DNA of 64,000 nucleotides from Bordetella bronchialis. GTDB lineage: Bacteria; Pseudomonadota; Gammaproteobacteria; Burkholderiales; Burkholderiaceae_B. The position numbers and the translations under genes were made by a program. Shown in pieces: positions 31,886 through 44,547 of the stretch. Every line of letters begins with the position of its first letter. The first letter of the stretch is position 1. Under the pieces are notes generated by a model. That model had not been told where the DNA came from, did not search any database, and saw only the letters and a program-made list of their open reading frames with translations. The DNA is taken from positions 5,766,001 through 5,830,000 of the forward strand of contig NZ_CP016170.1 of NCBI RefSeq assembly GCF_001676705.1. Reading direction: 5' to 3'.

Positions 31886-32191
31886 ATGACGGCTACCATC
31901 GACTTCCCCACGGAAGGCGCCACGATGCTGCAAGGCGCTCTCCTGCATGCGAACGGACACGCCGATCCCGGCTCGACGGTCTACTTCGCCGTAACCTTTC
32001 TGAAAAACACCGTGGAGCACCACACCGTGCAGGCCGACCGCAGCGGCCTGTGGGTGGCGACCACCACGGGCGGTTTGCAACCGGGACGTTATGTCGCGCA
32101 CGCGACCCAAGTGCCGGCAGGCAAGCCGCCCATCGAGCCGGAAGCGTTGTCTCCCGGCGCCTTCGTCGGCTTTTCCGTCGTCTCGGCCTAG
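31886..32191 (+). CDS. Small protein of unknown function
   Basis: A 101-residue protein with a strong ribosome-binding site (GGAGG 6 bases before ATG 31886). It has no signal peptide or membrane segment. Alternating polar and hydrophobic residues with Gly/Pro turns (STVYFAVTFL, GLWVATTTGGL, GRYVAHATQV) suggest an all-beta, Ig-like fold. I do not recognise a family. It lies 160 bases after the aldehyde dehydrogenase, on the same strand, and ends before a bidirectional terminator. Confidence 0.7.
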   Translation: MTATIDFPTEGATMLQGALLHANGHADPGSTVYFAVTFLKNTVEHHTVQADRSGLWVATTTGGLQPGRYVAHATQVPAGKPPIEPEALSPGAFVGFSVVSA

Positions 32192-32286
32192 GTTCCGCCC
32201 GCAGCGGGCTTCGGCAGCCTTTCCGGCTGCCGGGGGGAACCCGACGTGCCGACGCTTCCGGTCGCCCCGCGCCGGTCCGTGAAACG

Positions 32287-32313
32287 AAAAAAGCCAAGGT
32301 TTCCCTTGGCTTT
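32287..32313. terminator. Bidirectional intrinsic terminator between rpsQ and the small + strand gene
   Basis: The stem AAAGCCAAGG (32290-32299) pairs with CCTTGGCTTT (32304-32313) across TTTC. On the minus strand it ends in TTTTTT and follows the rpsQ stop by 89 bases; on the plus strand it ends in TTTCTTG and follows the 101-residue gene by about 100 bases. It closes the S10 part of the ribosomal chain. Confidence 0.9.
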
Positions 32314-32402
32314 CTTGCCCGGTGTCGCGTCGGCGCCGTCATCGCGCGCGTGCCCGCAAGCGGGGATCGCGCGCAACGGCGCCGAACGCGCCGCCTGACG
32401 GC

Positions 32403-32684
32403 TTAGATGATGCGAGCGGCTTCGACCAGACGCACCACGCTCCAGGACTTGGAACGGGAGATCGGACGGCCTTCCGCGATTTCCACGGTGTCGCCTTCAT
32501 TGATCTGGTTGGTCTCGTCGTGCGCCTTGTACTTGTTGGAGCGCATGACGATCTTGCCGTAGATCGGGTGCTTGACGCGGCGTTCCACCAGCACGACAAC
32601 GGTCTTGTCCATTTTGTTGGAGACGACCTTGCCGACCAGCGTGCGCTTGCGCTTGGCTTGTTGGGTGTTTTGCGTTTCGCTCAT
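32403..32684 (-). CDS. rpsQ: 30S ribosomal protein S17
   Basis: A 93-residue OB-fold 16S-binding protein with [18 protein letters not shown] and [13 protein letters not shown] 32684 is chosen over ATG 32690 because the AGGG is eight bases from the former and only two from the latter. It is the last gene before the terminator at 32287-32313, whereas in E. coli a terminator/promoter boundary also separates the S10 and spc operons here. Confidence 0.97.
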   Translation of the reverse strand: MSETQNTQQAKRKRTLVGKVVSNKMDKTVVVLVERRVKHPIYGKIVMRSNKYKAHDETNQINEGDTVEIAEGRPISRSKSWSVVRLVEAARII

Positions 32685-32686
32685 GA

Positions 32687-32878
32687 TCATTTCCCTGCCT
32701 TCTCGGTCAGCACGGTACGGACGCGCGCAATGTCCTTGCGCACTTTGCCGAGCTGGCTGGTGTTGGCAAGCTGCTGCGTGGCCTTCTGCATGCGCAGACC
32801 AAATTGGGCTCGGAGCAGGCTTTCGAGTTCTTTCTGGAGCTCGGCGGCGTCTTTCGAGCGGAGTTCTTGGGCTTTCAT
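32687..32878 (-). CDS. rpmC: 50S ribosomal protein L29
   Basis: A 63-residue two-helix protein at the exit tunnel, starting [19 protein letters not shown]. It is directly before rpsQ and 10 bases after rplP. Confidence 0.97.
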   Translation of the reverse strand: MKAQELRSKDAAELQKELESLLRAQFGLRMQKATQQLANTSQLGKVRKDIARVRTVLTEKAGK

Positions 32879-32888
32879 TTAGGACTCC

Positions 32889-33305
<417 letters not shown>

Positions 33306-33307
33306 GC

Positions 33308-34108
33308 TTATTCTCCTTCAGGCGCCGGGGCGGCATCCGCCTTGCGGGGACCGCGGCCACGACCGCCACCACCGCCGGGACGGCCCGGACGACCGCCGTC
33401 AGGACGGTCGCCACGCGGGGCACGACGCGGACGGCGCTCTTCTTCGCGGGGCGCGGCGGTCTCGGGCGGCAGTTCGCCGTTGGCCAGCATGTCGCCCTTG
33501 TAGACCCAGACCTTGATGCCGATCACACCGTAGGTGGTATGGGCTTCCGAGGTGCCGTAGTCGATGTTCGCCTTCAGCGTGTGCAGCGGCACACGGCCTT
33601 CGCGATACCACTCCGTACGCGCGATTTCGATGCCGTTCAGGCGGCCCGAGCTCATGATCTTGATGCCCTGGGCACCCAGACGCATGGCGTTCTGCATGGC
33701 GCGCTTCATGGCACGGCGGAACATGATCCGCTTTTCCAGCTGCTGCGAGATCGAATCGGCGATCAGCTGGGCGTCGGTTTCCGGCTTGCGGATTTCCTCG
33801 ATGTTGACGTGCACGGGCACGCCCATCAGACGCTGCAGATCGGCCTTCAGGCCTTCGATGTCTTCGCCGCGCTTGCCGATGACAACACCGGGACGCGCCG
33901 AGTACACCGTGATACGGGCGTTCTTGGCCGGACGCTCGATGACCACGCGGCCGACCGAAGCGCTCTTCAGCTTCTTCTTCAGGTACTCGCGCACGCGGAT
34001 GTCTTCGGCCAGCATGCCGCCGAAAGCCTTGTCGTCGGCGTACCAACGCGAGGACCAGTTACGGGTAACCGCAAGGCGGAACCCAGTGGGGTGAATTTTC
34101 TGACCCAT
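33308..34108 (-). CDS. rpsC: 30S ribosomal protein S3, with a long Arg/Gly-rich C-terminal tail
   Basis: A 266-residue protein with KH domain ([27 protein letters not shown]) lining the mRNA entry tunnel. After the core, about 40 residues are a basic, Gly-rich, disordered tail ([17 protein letters not shown]) ending in an acidic PAPEGE. E. coli S3 is about 233 residues; tails like this are common in beta-proteobacteria. Confidence 0.98.
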   Translation of the reverse strand: MGQKIHPTGFRLAVTRNWSSRWYADDKAFGGMLAEDIRVREYLKKKLKSASVGRVVIERPAKNARITVYSARPGVVIGKRGEDIEGLKADLQRLMGVPVHVNIEEIRKPETDAQLIADSISQQLEKRIMFRRAMKRAMQNAMRLGAQGIKIMSSGRLNGIEIARTEWYREGRVPLHTLKANIDYGTSEAHTTYGVIGIKVWVYKGDMLANGELPPETAAPREEERRPRRAPRGDRPDGGRPGRPGGGGGRGRGPRKADAAPAPEGE

Positions 34109-34117
34109 CGTGACTCC

Positions 34118-34447
34118 TTAGGCGCCGACCTTGACCGTGATGTGGCAGGTCTGCTTCTCGATACGATTGCCGCGGCCTTTGGCGCGAGCCGAGAAGCGCT
34201 TCAGCGACTGAGCCTTGTCCACATAGATCGTGGTGACTTTCAGCTCGTCGATGTCGGCACCGTCGTTGTGCTCTGCATTGGCGATGGCGGACTCGACAGC
34301 CTTCTTCAGGATGCCGGCGGCCTTCTTGGGGGAGAAGGTAAGGATGTTCAACGCTTGCGCGACCGGCTTGCCACGGATCATGTCCGCGACCAGACGGGTC
34401 TTCTGCGCCGAGATGTGAACACCACGGATAATGGCAGTCGTTTCCAT
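34118..34447 (-). CDS. rplV: 50S ribosomal protein L22
   Basis: A 109-residue exit-tunnel protein. The beta-hairpin region that lines the tunnel ([16 protein letters not shown]) appears unaltered, without the deletion associated with macrolide resistance in E. coli. It lies between rpsS and rpsC. Confidence 0.98.
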   Translation of the reverse strand: METTAIIRGVHISAQKTRLVADMIRGKPVAQALNILTFSPKKAAGILKKAVESAIANAEHNDGADIDELKVTTIYVDKAQSLKRFSARAKGRGNRIEKQTCHITVKVGA

Positions 34448-34450
34448 CGC

Positions 34451-34726
34451 TTACCTCTTGGCCTTCTTGTCCGCCGCGTGGCCCTTGAACGTACGGGTCA
34501 GCGCGAACTCGCCCAGTTTGTGACCGACCATGTTCTCGTTGATGTACACGGGAACGTGCTGCTTGCCGTTGTGCACAGCGATCGTCAGGCCGATGAACTC
34601 GGGCAGGATCGTGGAACGGCGCGACCAGGTCTTGATCGGCTTCTTGTCTTTGGCCGCGGTAGCCGTATCCACCTTTTTGATCAGGTGAGCATCGACAAAC
34701 GGGCCTTTCTTGATCGAACGTGACAT
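34451..34726 (-). CDS. rpsS: 30S ribosomal protein S19
   Basis: A 91-residue protein of the 30S head, starting [15 protein letters not shown], with [15 protein letters not shown] and the conserved [13 protein letters not shown]. Three bases separate it from rplV. Confidence 0.98.
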   Translation of the reverse strand: MSRSIKKGPFVDAHLIKKVDTATAAKDKKPIKTWSRRSTILPEFIGLTIAVHNGKQHVPVYINENMVGHKLGEFALTRTFKGHAADKKAKR

Positions 34727-34738
34727 AGTGTTCGCCTC

Positions 34739-35566
34739 TTACTTGCGCTTGCGCCGTTGGACGATCATGTTGTTCGTCCGCTTGTTGCTACGGGTCTTGT
34801 AACCCTTAGCCGGAGTACCCCACGGGCTGACCGGTTCGCGGGCTTCGCCGGTACGGCCTTCGCCGCCACCGTGCGGGTGATCCACCGGGTTCATGGCGAC
34901 GCCACGAACCGTCGGACGCACACCGCGCCAACGCATCGCACCGGCCTTGCCGATCTGGCGCAGGCTGTGTTCTTCATTACCGACTTCGCCGATGGTGGCG
35001 CGGCACTCGATGTGCACGCGGCGCACTTCGCCGGAACGCAGGCGGACCTGGGCGTACGTGCCTTCGCGCGCCAGCAGGACGGCGGAGGCGCCGGCCGAGC
35101 GGGCCATCTGGGCACCCTTGCCGGGCAGCATCTCGATGCAGTGGATGGTCGTACCCACCGGGATGTTGCGGATCGGCAGCGTGTTGCCGGCGCGGATGGG
35201 GGCTTCGATGCCCGACACCAGCGAGGCACCGACTTCCAGGCCACGGGGCGCGATGATGTAGCGACGCTCGCCGTCGGCGTAGCACAGCAGTGCCAGGTGT
35301 GCCGTACGGTTGGGGTCGTATTCCAGGCGCTCGACCTTGGCGGGGATGCCGTCCTTGTCGCGACGGAAGTCGACGATACGGTAATGCTGCTTGTGACCGC
35401 CGCCGCGATGGCGGACGGTGATGTGGCCGTTGTTGTTACGGCCCGAGCCGCGCTTCTTCTTTTCCAGCAAAGAAGCGACCGGCGCGCCCTTGTGCAGGTT
35501 CGGGCTGACGACCTTCACCATGCCGCGACGGCCGGCGGAGGTCGGTTTCATTTTCACGAGGGCCAT
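34739..35566 (-). CDS. rplB: 50S ribosomal protein L2
   Basis: A 275-residue protein essential for subunit joining and peptidyl transfer. The conserved histidine-containing [14 protein letters not shown] loop near the C-terminus and the N-terminal [12 protein letters not shown] are intact. Its ATG directly follows the rplW stop. Confidence 0.98.
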   Translation of the reverse strand: MALVKMKPTSAGRRGMVKVVSPNLHKGAPVASLLEKKKRGSGRNNNGHITVRHRGGGHKQHYRIVDFRRDKDGIPAKVERLEYDPNRTAHLALLCYADGERRYIIAPRGLEVGASLVSGIEAPIRAGNTLPIRNIPVGTTIHCIEMLPGKGAQMARSAGASAVLLAREGTYAQVRLRSGEVRRVHIECRATIGEVGNEEHSLRQIGKAGAMRWRGVRPTVRGVAMNPVDHPHGGGEGRTGEAREPVSPWGTPAKGYKTRSNKRTNNMIVQRRKRK

Positions 35567-35863
35567 TTACTTCACCTCCGCAAAGTCGATTTCCTGGCCT
35601 TCCTTGAGCGACACGTAGGCCTTGCGCTCGTTGCGGCGGCGACCCACGAACCGGCCAAAGCGCTTGACTTTGCCCTTGCGATTGAGGACCTGCACGGACT
35701 CGACCTGCACCTTGAAGAGCAGTTCGACGGCAGCCTTGATTTCCGGCTTGGTGGCGGTGTCGACCACGCGGAAAGCGACTTGCTGATTTTTCTCGGCGAC
35801 GAACGTGGCCTTTTCGGTCACGATCGGAGCCAGGAGCACCTGCATCAAGCGTTCGGTGTTCAT
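35567..35863 (-). CDS. rplW: 50S ribosomal protein L23
   Basis: A 98-residue exit-tunnel protein that forms the docking site for trigger factor and SRP; the VRVK-like loop region reads FAEVK at the end and the core has [15 protein letters not shown]. Its start overlaps the rplD stop by ATGA. Confidence 0.97.
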   Translation of the reverse strand: MNTERLMQVLLAPIVTEKATFVAEKNQQVAFRVVDTATKPEIKAAVELLFKVQVESVQVLNRKGKVKRFGRFVGRRRNERKAYVSLKEGQEIDFAEVK

Positions 35864-36477
35864 CCCAGCATCTCCTCGAGTTGAGCGATGGCCGGCTTGG
35901 TGATCAGCACTTTCCGATAGTGGATCAGCGACAGCGGATCGGCGTAACGCGGTTCGACCACGGCAACGTGCGGCAGGTTGCGGGTGGCGAGGTAAACATT
36001 TTCATCGACGCTGTCGGTGATGATCAGCACGGAATCCAGGCCCAGACCCTTCAGCTTGGCCGCGGCCTGCTTGGTCTTGGGGGTATCCAGCGTGAACGTA
36101 TCGACGACGGCGATGCGGTCTTCACGAGCCAGCTGCGACAGGATCGAGCGGATCCCGGCACGGTACATCTTCTTGTTGACCTTCTGGCTGAAGTTCTCGT
36201 CGGGCGAGTTCGGGAAAATCCGGCCGCCCCCACGCCACAGCGGCGACGAGGTCATACCGGCGCGAGCGCGGCCGGTACCCTTCTGGCGCCAGGGCTTCTT
36301 GGTGGTGTGCTTGACTTCCGAACGGTCCTTCTGGGCACGGTTGCCGCTACGGGCATTGGCCTGGAAAGCCACGACGATCTGGTGGATCAGCGCTTCGTTG
36401 TAGTCGCGACCGAAGACGGTGTCGGGCGCGCTGAACGTAGCGGCCTGACCTTGTTCATTCAGGAGCTTGAGTTCCAT
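35860..36477 (-). CDS. rplD: 50S ribosomal protein L4
   Basis: A 205-residue protein with an extended tunnel loop ([20 protein letters not shown]). In E. coli L4 represses its own S10 operon through the leader; the long leader upstream of rplC here may play a comparable part, but this is inference. It lies five bases after rplC. Confidence 0.98.
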   Translation of the reverse strand: MELKLLNEQGQAATFSAPDTVFGRDYNEALIHQIVVAFQANARSGNRAQKDRSEVKHTTKKPWRQKGTGRARAGMTSSPLWRGGGRIFPNSPDENFSQKVNKKMYRAGIRSILSQLAREDRIAVVDTFTLDTPKTKQAAAKLKGLGLDSVLIITDSVDENVYLATRNLPHVAVVEPRYADPLSLIHYRKVLITKPAIAQLEEMLG

Positions 36478-36482
36478 GGTGC

Positions 36483-37172
36483 TTACGCTCCCTTCTTGGC
36501 CGGGGCCTTGACGGCCGGACGCACGACGATATCCGCGCCCTTGTGGCCGGGGACGGCGCCCTTGACCAACAGCAGGCCGCGCTCGGCATCGACGCGAACC
36601 ACGTCCAGGTTCTGGACGGTACGGGTGACATCGCCCAGGTGGCCGGACATGCGCTTGCCGGGGAAGATGCGGCCGGGATCCTGCGCCTGGCCGATGGAGC
36701 CGGGCACGCGGTGCGAACGCGAGTTACCGTGCGAGGCGCGCTGCGAACCGAAGTTGTGGCGCTTGATCGTACCGGCGAAGCCCTTACCGATGGTGGTGCC
36801 GGTGACGTCGACCTGCTGGCCGGCTTCGAACACGCTTTCCACGGTAATGACGGCGCCCGGCGCGAATTCGGCGGCGCGGGCGGGGTCGAGGCGGAATTCC
36901 TTCAGGATGCTGCCGGCTTCAGCGCCGGCCTTGGCGTAATGGCCCGTCTGGGCCTTGGGCACGCGCGAGGAACGGCGCGTGCCGTAAGCCACCTGGATCG
37001 CGGCGTAGCCGTCGCTTTCCAGAGACTTCACCTGGGTCACACGGTTGTTCGACACGTCCAGCACGGTCACCGGGATGGATTCGCCTTCCTCGGTGAAAAT
37101 GCGGGTCATGCCGACCTTGCGACCCACCAGCCCGAGCCGGAACGCGGCGGGCGTGGGTGTCGAATTCGACAT
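36483..37172 (-). CDS. rplC: 50S ribosomal protein L3
   Basis: A 229-residue protein with [17 protein letters not shown] and the central extension [18 protein letters not shown] that reaches toward the peptidyl transferase centre; it includes the Gln-containing site methylated by PrmB in E. coli. ATG 37172 is chosen because GGAG lies six bases upstream. It opens the rplC-rpsQ unit after its own candidate promoter. Confidence 0.98.
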   Translation of the reverse strand: MSNSTPTPAAFRLGLVGRKVGMTRIFTEEGESIPVTVLDVSNNRVTQVKSLESDGYAAIQVAYGTRRSSRVPKAQTGHYAKAGAEAGSILKEFRLDPARAAEFAPGAVITVESVFEAGQQVDVTGTTIGKGFAGTIKRHNFGSQRASHGNSRSHRVPGSIGQAQDPGRIFPGKRMSGHLGDVTRTVQNLDVVRVDAERGLLLVKGAVPGHKGADIVVRPAVKAPAKKGA

Positions 37173-37251
37173 CGTTTTCTCCATTCCCGACTGCGATTGG
37201 TCGGGGCTAATCAGGCAAGGTAACGGCTTGCCCTACAGTTATCGGCGCCTT

Positions 37252-37290
37252 CCTTTCAGGACAGCCTTCCAGGAAACCCTTTCAGGACAC
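37252..37290 (-). repeat. Three tandem 13-bp repeats in the rplC leader
   Basis: Units at 37252, 37265 and 37278 read CCTTTCAGGACAG, CCTTCCAGGAAAC and CCTTTCAGGACAC on the plus strand. They lie between the candidate promoter and the rplC start. Confidence 0.75.
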
Positions 37291-37340
37291 CTGTCCGGAC
37301 GGCGCACGCATGCATCTCTGCCAAAAATGGCAAGTTTGCG

Positions 37341-37370
37341 AGTTTAGCAGCTTCCGGGGGCGGTCCGCAA
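37341..37370 (-). promoter_or_regulatory. Candidate promoter of the rplC-rpsQ unit
   Basis: On the minus strand TTGCGG (37365-37370) and TAAACT (37341-37346) are 18 bases apart. The -35 is weak. Its placement downstream of the rpsJ terminator and about 170 bases before rplC makes a promoter here likely. Confidence 0.5.
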
Positions 37371-37494
37371 GTACCGCCCGCTAGAGACCGGCATATGCGC
37401 AACGGAAGACGGCGGTGGAAAGGCCAGGCCGCAGCGCAATGGACCGGGATGACGCCGACCGAAGCGCAGCGAGTGGAACGGCAGGCCACGGACC

Positions 37495-37534
37495 AAAAAA
37501 CATGGCCGCCGATACGTCATCGGCGGCCATGTTT
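37495..37534 (-). terminator. Intrinsic terminator after rpsJ
   Basis: A perfect 16-bp stem (37498-37513 with 37519-37534) with a five-base loop runs on the minus strand into TTTTTT. It lies 24 bases after the rpsJ stop and separates rpsJ from rplC. Confidence 0.92.
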
Positions 37535-37557
37535 CGTACCTGCGGCGATCGCGCGGA

Positions 37558-37869
37558 TTACTCCAGCGCGATCTCGACGTCCACGCCGGCAGCCAGGTCC
37601 AGGCGCATCAGCGCGTCGACCGTCTTGTCGGTGGGATCCACGATGTCCATCAGGCGCTGATGGGTGCGGATCTCGAACTGGTCGCGCGAGGTCTTGTTGA
37701 CGTGCGGCGAGCGCAGCACGTCATAGCGACGGATGCGCGTGGGCAGCGGAACGGGACCGCGCACGACGGCGCCCGTGCGCTTGGCCGTGTCGACGATTTC
37801 AGCAGCCGACTGGTCGATCAGCTTGTAATCGAACGCTTTCAGGCGGATGCGGATCTTTTGGTTTTTCAT
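37558..37869 (-). CDS. rpsJ: 30S ribosomal protein S10
   Basis: A 103-residue protein that is also the NusE subunit of antitermination complexes. It shows [18 protein letters not shown] and the conserved [18 protein letters not shown] loop. It is cotranscribed with tuf (63-base gap) but cut off from rplC by the terminator at 37495-37534. Confidence 0.98.
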   Translation of the reverse strand: MKNQKIRIRLKAFDYKLIDQSAAEIVDTAKRTGAVVRGPVPLPTRIRRYDVLRSPHVNKTSRDQFEIRTHQRLMDIVDPTDKTVDALMRLDLAAGVDVEIALE

Positions 37870-37932
37870 GGTGTTTCCTAAAGAACGAGAGGGGGCGGAC
37901 CGGTATCGGCGCCGCCCCTGCGGCGTCGGGAA

Positions 37933-39123
<1,191 letters not shown>

Positions 39124-39199
39124 GATCTCTTATCCTTTGAACTTTCAAGGAACTCGGTAATGCGACGCCCCGGCGCAGCCAGGGCGGATCGCGGATGAT

Positions 39200-41305
<2,106 letters not shown>

Positions 41306-41324
41306 GATTGATTAAATCCTTTGA

Positions 41325-41795
41325 TTACCAGCGGAAATGGCTGAAAGCCTTGTTGGCTTCGGCCATCTTGTGCGTGTCTTCGCGCTTCTTCATCGCGGCG
41401 CCGCGGCCTTCCGACGCATCGAGCAGTTCGCCAGCCAGACGCAGGTCCATCGACTTTTCGCCGCGCTTCTTGGCGGCTTCGCGAACCCAGCGCATGGCCA
41501 GGGCCAGGCGGCGCACGGGGCGCACTTCAACCGGCACCTGGTAGTTCGCGCCGCCGACACGGCGGCTCTTCACTTCGACGATGGGCTTGACGTTGTTGAT
41601 GGCGGTGCTGAAGACTTCCAGCGGATCCTTGCCGCTCTTGCTCTGCACCTGCTCGAGGGCACCGTAGACGATGCGCTCGGCGACGGCCTTCTTGCCGTCC
41701 AGCATCACAACGTTCATGAACTTGGCGAGCTCGACGCTGCCGAACTTGGGATCGGGCAGGATCTCGCGCTTGGGGACTTCGCGACGACGGGGCAT
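41325..41795 (-). CDS. rpsG: 30S ribosomal protein S7
   Basis: A 156-residue primary 16S-binding protein of the 30S head, starting [20 protein letters not shown] and ending [15 protein letters not shown] tail. In E. coli S7 represses translation by binding the rpsL-rpsG intercistronic region; here that region is 264 bases and structured. Confidence 0.98.
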   Translation of the reverse strand: MPRRREVPKREILPDPKFGSVELAKFMNVVMLDGKKAVAERIVYGALEQVQSKSGKDPLEVFSTAINNVKPIVEVKSRRVGGANYQVPVEVRPVRRLALAMRWVREAAKKRGEKSMDLRLAGELLDASEGRGAAMKKREDTHKMAEANKAFSHFRW

Positions 41796-42059
41796 TTCTT
41801 GCTTCCTTGTGTCAGTTCAGTTGAACCACGGCCGATGGCCATGGCCACGGCCATCCAGACGGGATGGCCCCTTACGTGCCGCGCCAAACCGGGCGCGGCT
41901 GCACGGGTGATGGACGGCCTGCCGCCCATCGATACTTTTGCCGCGACGGCAGCCCGCGAGCCTTGCGGCCACGGCAGCCGATACGCCGCATGACCGGGAC
42001 CGGCGCGACCAGGACCCGTAACCGGCCTGGACCTGCGGCCCGGAGCGACCGATGGCCGA
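41796..42059 (-). promoter_or_regulatory. rpsL-rpsG intercistronic region with hairpins, possible S7 control site
   Basis: A 264-base non-coding stretch in the str operon. It contains repeated GGCCATGG-type sequence and a hairpin GGCCATCC/GGATGGCC (41849-41869). E. coli uses a much shorter intercistronic region here as the S7 translational operator; a similar role is inference. Confidence 0.35.
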
Positions 42060-42437
42060 TCAGGCCTTCTTCGGACGCTTGGCGCCGTACTTCGAACGAG
42101 CCTGCTTGCGATCCTTCACGCCTTGCAGGTCCAGCGAACCACGGACGATGTGGTAGCGCACACCCGGCAAATCCTTCACACGGCCGCCGCGCACCAACAC
42201 GACGGAGTGTTCCTGCAGGTTGTGGCCTTCGCCGCCAATGTACGAAATGACTTCGTAGCCATTGGTCAGGCGCACCTTGGCGACCTTACGCAGCGCGGAG
42301 TTCGGCTTCTTGGGAGTGGTGGTGTACACGCGGGTGCACACGCCGCGACGCTGCGGGCAATTTTCGAGCGCGGGGCTCTTGCTCTTCGCGACGCTGACTT
42401 CGCGCGGCTTGCGCACGAGTTGGCTGATGGTAGGCAT
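42060..42437 (-). CDS. rpsL: 30S ribosomal protein S12
   Basis: A 125-residue decoding-centre protein. The [16 protein letters not shown] and [17 protein letters not shown] regions, where streptomycin-resistance changes occur, have the standard lysines. ATG 42437 ([12 protein letters not shown]) is the conserved start; longer in-frame extensions look non-coding. It opens the str operon. Confidence 0.98.
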   Translation of the reverse strand: MPTISQLVRKPREVSVAKSKSPALENCPQRRGVCTRVYTTTPKKPNSALRKVAKVRLTNGYEVISYIGGEGHNLQEHSVVLVRGGRVKDLPGVRYHIVRGSLDLQGVKDRKQARSKYGAKRPKKA

Positions 42438-42708
42438 GACCTTAGAAATCCCTTTTACGTACCACTGGTAAGTACTTTCGTACTCGCCCCCTCCGCCCCG
42501 GTGGCATGGGCCACGGTTCACAGGGGAGGCAGTTCGCGCAAAACCGCCTCAAACAGTTACGTAAAAGAGCGGGTCTTGCAGACAACAAATAAAGCGCACA
42601 AAACCTGTTCTGCCCTTCCTGGCCTGGCGGCGGCCCGCCAGGACTATCCCGGGGACCCAGGAACAGGGTTATCAGGTTTTTGCACGCGGATAAATCAGTG
42701 AGCCCATG
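42438..42708 (-). other. Structured leader of the str operon
   Basis: About 260 untranslated bases between the promoter and rpsL. A long stem can form between 42601-42610 and 42661-42670 (AAACCTGTTC with GAACAGGGTT, one mismatch), enclosing the hairpin CCTGGCGG/CCGCCAGG (42623-42642). After the outer stem the minus strand reads TTTTG. No gene is seen. Confidence 0.55.
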
Positions 42709-42737
42709 AATTTAGCGTAGTTTCCCGAGGCTGTCAA
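42709..42737 (-). promoter_or_regulatory. Promoter of the str operon (rpsL-rpsG-fusA-tuf-rpsJ)
   Basis: On the minus strand a consensus TTGACA (42732-42737) and TAAATT (42709-42714) are exactly 17 bases apart, about 270 bases before rpsL. The perfect -35 and ideal spacing make this the best promoter in the window. Confidence 0.82.
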
Positions 42738-42798
42738 AGCTTTCTAAGGGAAATCCCGGGAAGGCCGGGCGCAACGCATTTCTCAAGGGAAATACATC

Positions 42799-44082
42799 TC
42801 AGCGGAACACATGGCGGATCGCGGCCGGCTGCCCGGGCTTCAGGTCCAGCGACACGCGGTAAGGGGGCAACCCCGCATTGCGGACCTCCACGGTGTGGCG
42901 GCCGGCGGGCAGGGTCAAGGTCTTCACGGGAGGACTGATCCCTCGCGATACCCCATCCACGAAGATCTCGCCCCAGGGCTGGATGTCCACTTTGACCACC
43001 ACGTTCGCGGGACGAGGCGGACGCGCCGCTGCCGCACTTCCCTGCTCGGTCACCGGCGCGCCGCCCGCCTGGCCGGGCGCCGGCAACGAAGGCGCGTCGG
43101 GCTCGGCGGGAGCGACGTCCTGCCGTCCGCCCGGCCCCGATGCCGGCGCGGGTGCCGGTACCGCCGCGCGCGGGTCAGCCAAGGAACCCGCGGGCGCGCC
43201 CGGCAGCGCGGCCACGGGGCCCGGCGGCGCGGAAGGCGTGCGGGCGGCAGGCGCCGCGGCGGGCCGCGACGAGAGGACCACCGGCCCGGACGGCCGTTCA
43301 TCCCCTTCCTGATTCAGCCAGACCCAGATGCCCAGCACGACCAGCGCGCCGGCCGCGATGGCCGCCACGGCGCCGCCGCGCCTGCGCCGGCCCTCCGTTC
43401 CCCGGCGCTGGCTGGCAGCCTGGCCGGACAGGGCAGAAGCAGCGGCGGTCGCCGCCCCGGCGGACGGGTCTTCCTGCGTTTCCGGCACGCAGGCCACGCC
43501 CAGCATGCCGCACAGCGCCCCCACCGATTGCGGCCGTTGGGCCGGCTCCAGGCACAGGCCCTGGTCGATGACCGCCAGAAAGGACTCATCGTAGCCGCGC
43601 GGCCGGCGTGAGGTCAGGGGAACATATTGGTCATCCGCGCGGCGCGCCAGCGCATGGGGCGGGGGCGAGCCGCTGACCAGGGAGCACATCACGGCGCACA
43701 GCGCATAGACGTCCGTCCAGGGGCCGCACGCCTGCAGCGGGTCGGGGTCGAACTGCTCGACCGCCGCGAAGCAGGAGGCGGGCTCCATGGATCCCGGATG
43801 ATCCGGATAGAGCGCGGGCACCATCAGGTGGGCATAGCCGAATTCGTCCAGCCCCACGGTATGCACGGAAATGGCGCCGTGCACCTTGCCCTGCTCGTGC
43901 GCCGCCATCAATTCCGGCGCGATCTCGGACACCACGCGACCGATCCGCTTCTGCGGCACGCCTCCCGCCGCGGCCGCGGCGATCGCGGCCAGCGGCCGAT
44001 ACCCGAAAGGCTCCGGCGCGGGATGTTCCGCGCCAGGCATAAAGGCCGGCGATACAGACATCGTTTTGACTCCGAAACCCAT
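42799..44082 (-). CDS. Membrane pseudokinase with C-terminal PEGA domain, T6SS-associated
   Basis: A 427-residue protein. Residues about 50-195 resemble the C-lobe of Ser/Thr kinases: AHEQGKVHGAISVHTV aligns with the AHxxGxxHRDIKPxN catalytic loop, WTDVYALCAVMCSLVSG with the SDIYSLGAVLYELLTG helix, and RPQSVGAL with the final Arg-Pro motif. The HRD triad is HGA (68-70), no DFG is present and no Gly-rich loop or VAIK lysine is seen, so catalysis is unlikely. A membrane segment lies at about 237-256, followed by a Pro/Ala-rich linker and a PEGA domain (about 360-427) likely in the periplasm. Two starts are plausible (44082 and 44061, each with GGAG). T6SS loci often pair a kinase with an FHA protein; the FHA gene is divergent next door. 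Confidence 0.8.
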   Translation of the reverse strand: MGFGVKTMSVSPAFMPGAEHPAPEPFGYRPLAAIAAAAAGGVPQKRIGRVVSEIAPELMAAHEQGKVHGAISVHTVGLDEFGYAHLMVPALYPDHPGSMEPASCFAAVEQFDPDPLQACGPWTDVYALCAVMCSLVSGSPPPHALARRADDQYVPLTSRRPRGYDESFLAVIDQGLCLEPAQRPQSVGALCGMLGVACVPETQEDPSAGAATAAASALSGQAASQRRGTEGRRRRGGAVAAIAAGALVVLGIWVWLNQEGDERPSGPVVLSSRPAAAPAARTPSAPPGPVAALPGAPAGSLADPRAAVPAPAPASGPGGRQDVAPAEPDAPSLPAPGQAGGAPVTEQGSAAAARPPRPANVVVKVDIQPWGEIFVDGVSRGISPPVKTLTLPAGRHTVEVRNAGLPPYRVSLDLKPGQPAAIRHVFR

Positions 44083-44547
44083 CTACCGCTTCTCCTGCGG
44101 CGGGCGACCGCGCGCCGCGTGTTCGCGGCCCGCACGCGGCAGGCCCGACGTCCCCTGTGTCTTCCGGCGACCCACCCGTCGCGCCGCCGATGGCGAGAAA
44201 GGGATTGAATCATGAAGCCGGCGGGCTGGCATCATGTTCCGTGGGTTTTGCGCGGGTATTGAGGCTGCCACGCCGCGTCCGGGCGCGACCCTGCTCTGCC
44301 ATGGACCGCCTGCATACCGCCACCGGCAGGGCCGCATCCTGTAGGCGGTATCGCCGCCGGTCGTCATAAGCGGAAATATTGGACTGCAAAAATAGACGCG
44401 CGACCGCAGGGCCGATGGCTATCATCGGCCCTGCGGCTGGCCCGGCGCATCCGACCGCACCGGCCACACGCACTCCTTGCCGGCATTTCGTATCCCGCTC
44501 GACGTACCCTTTCCATGACATTGGCCACGCGCCGCGGAGACCCGGAC
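44083..44547. other. Divergent intergenic region between pseudokinase and FHA genes
   Basis: A 465-base gap that should carry both promoters. The most visible structure is the 33-bp perfect palindrome at 44404-44436, listed separately. I could not assign convincing -35/-10 pairs. Confidence 0.45.
44404..44436. repeat. Perfect 14-bp-stem palindrome upstream of the FHA gene
   Basis: CCGCAGGGCCGATG (44404-44417) and its exact complement (44423-44436) flank GCTAT. No T tract follows. It lies about 110 bases before the FHA start and could be an operator, an RNA leader hairpin or a spacer terminator. Confidence 0.75.

Noticed and set aside
42060..42521. Longer N-terminus for rpsL beginning near 42521
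   Set aside because: The extra residues do not resemble S12; the conserved start MPTISQL is at 42437.
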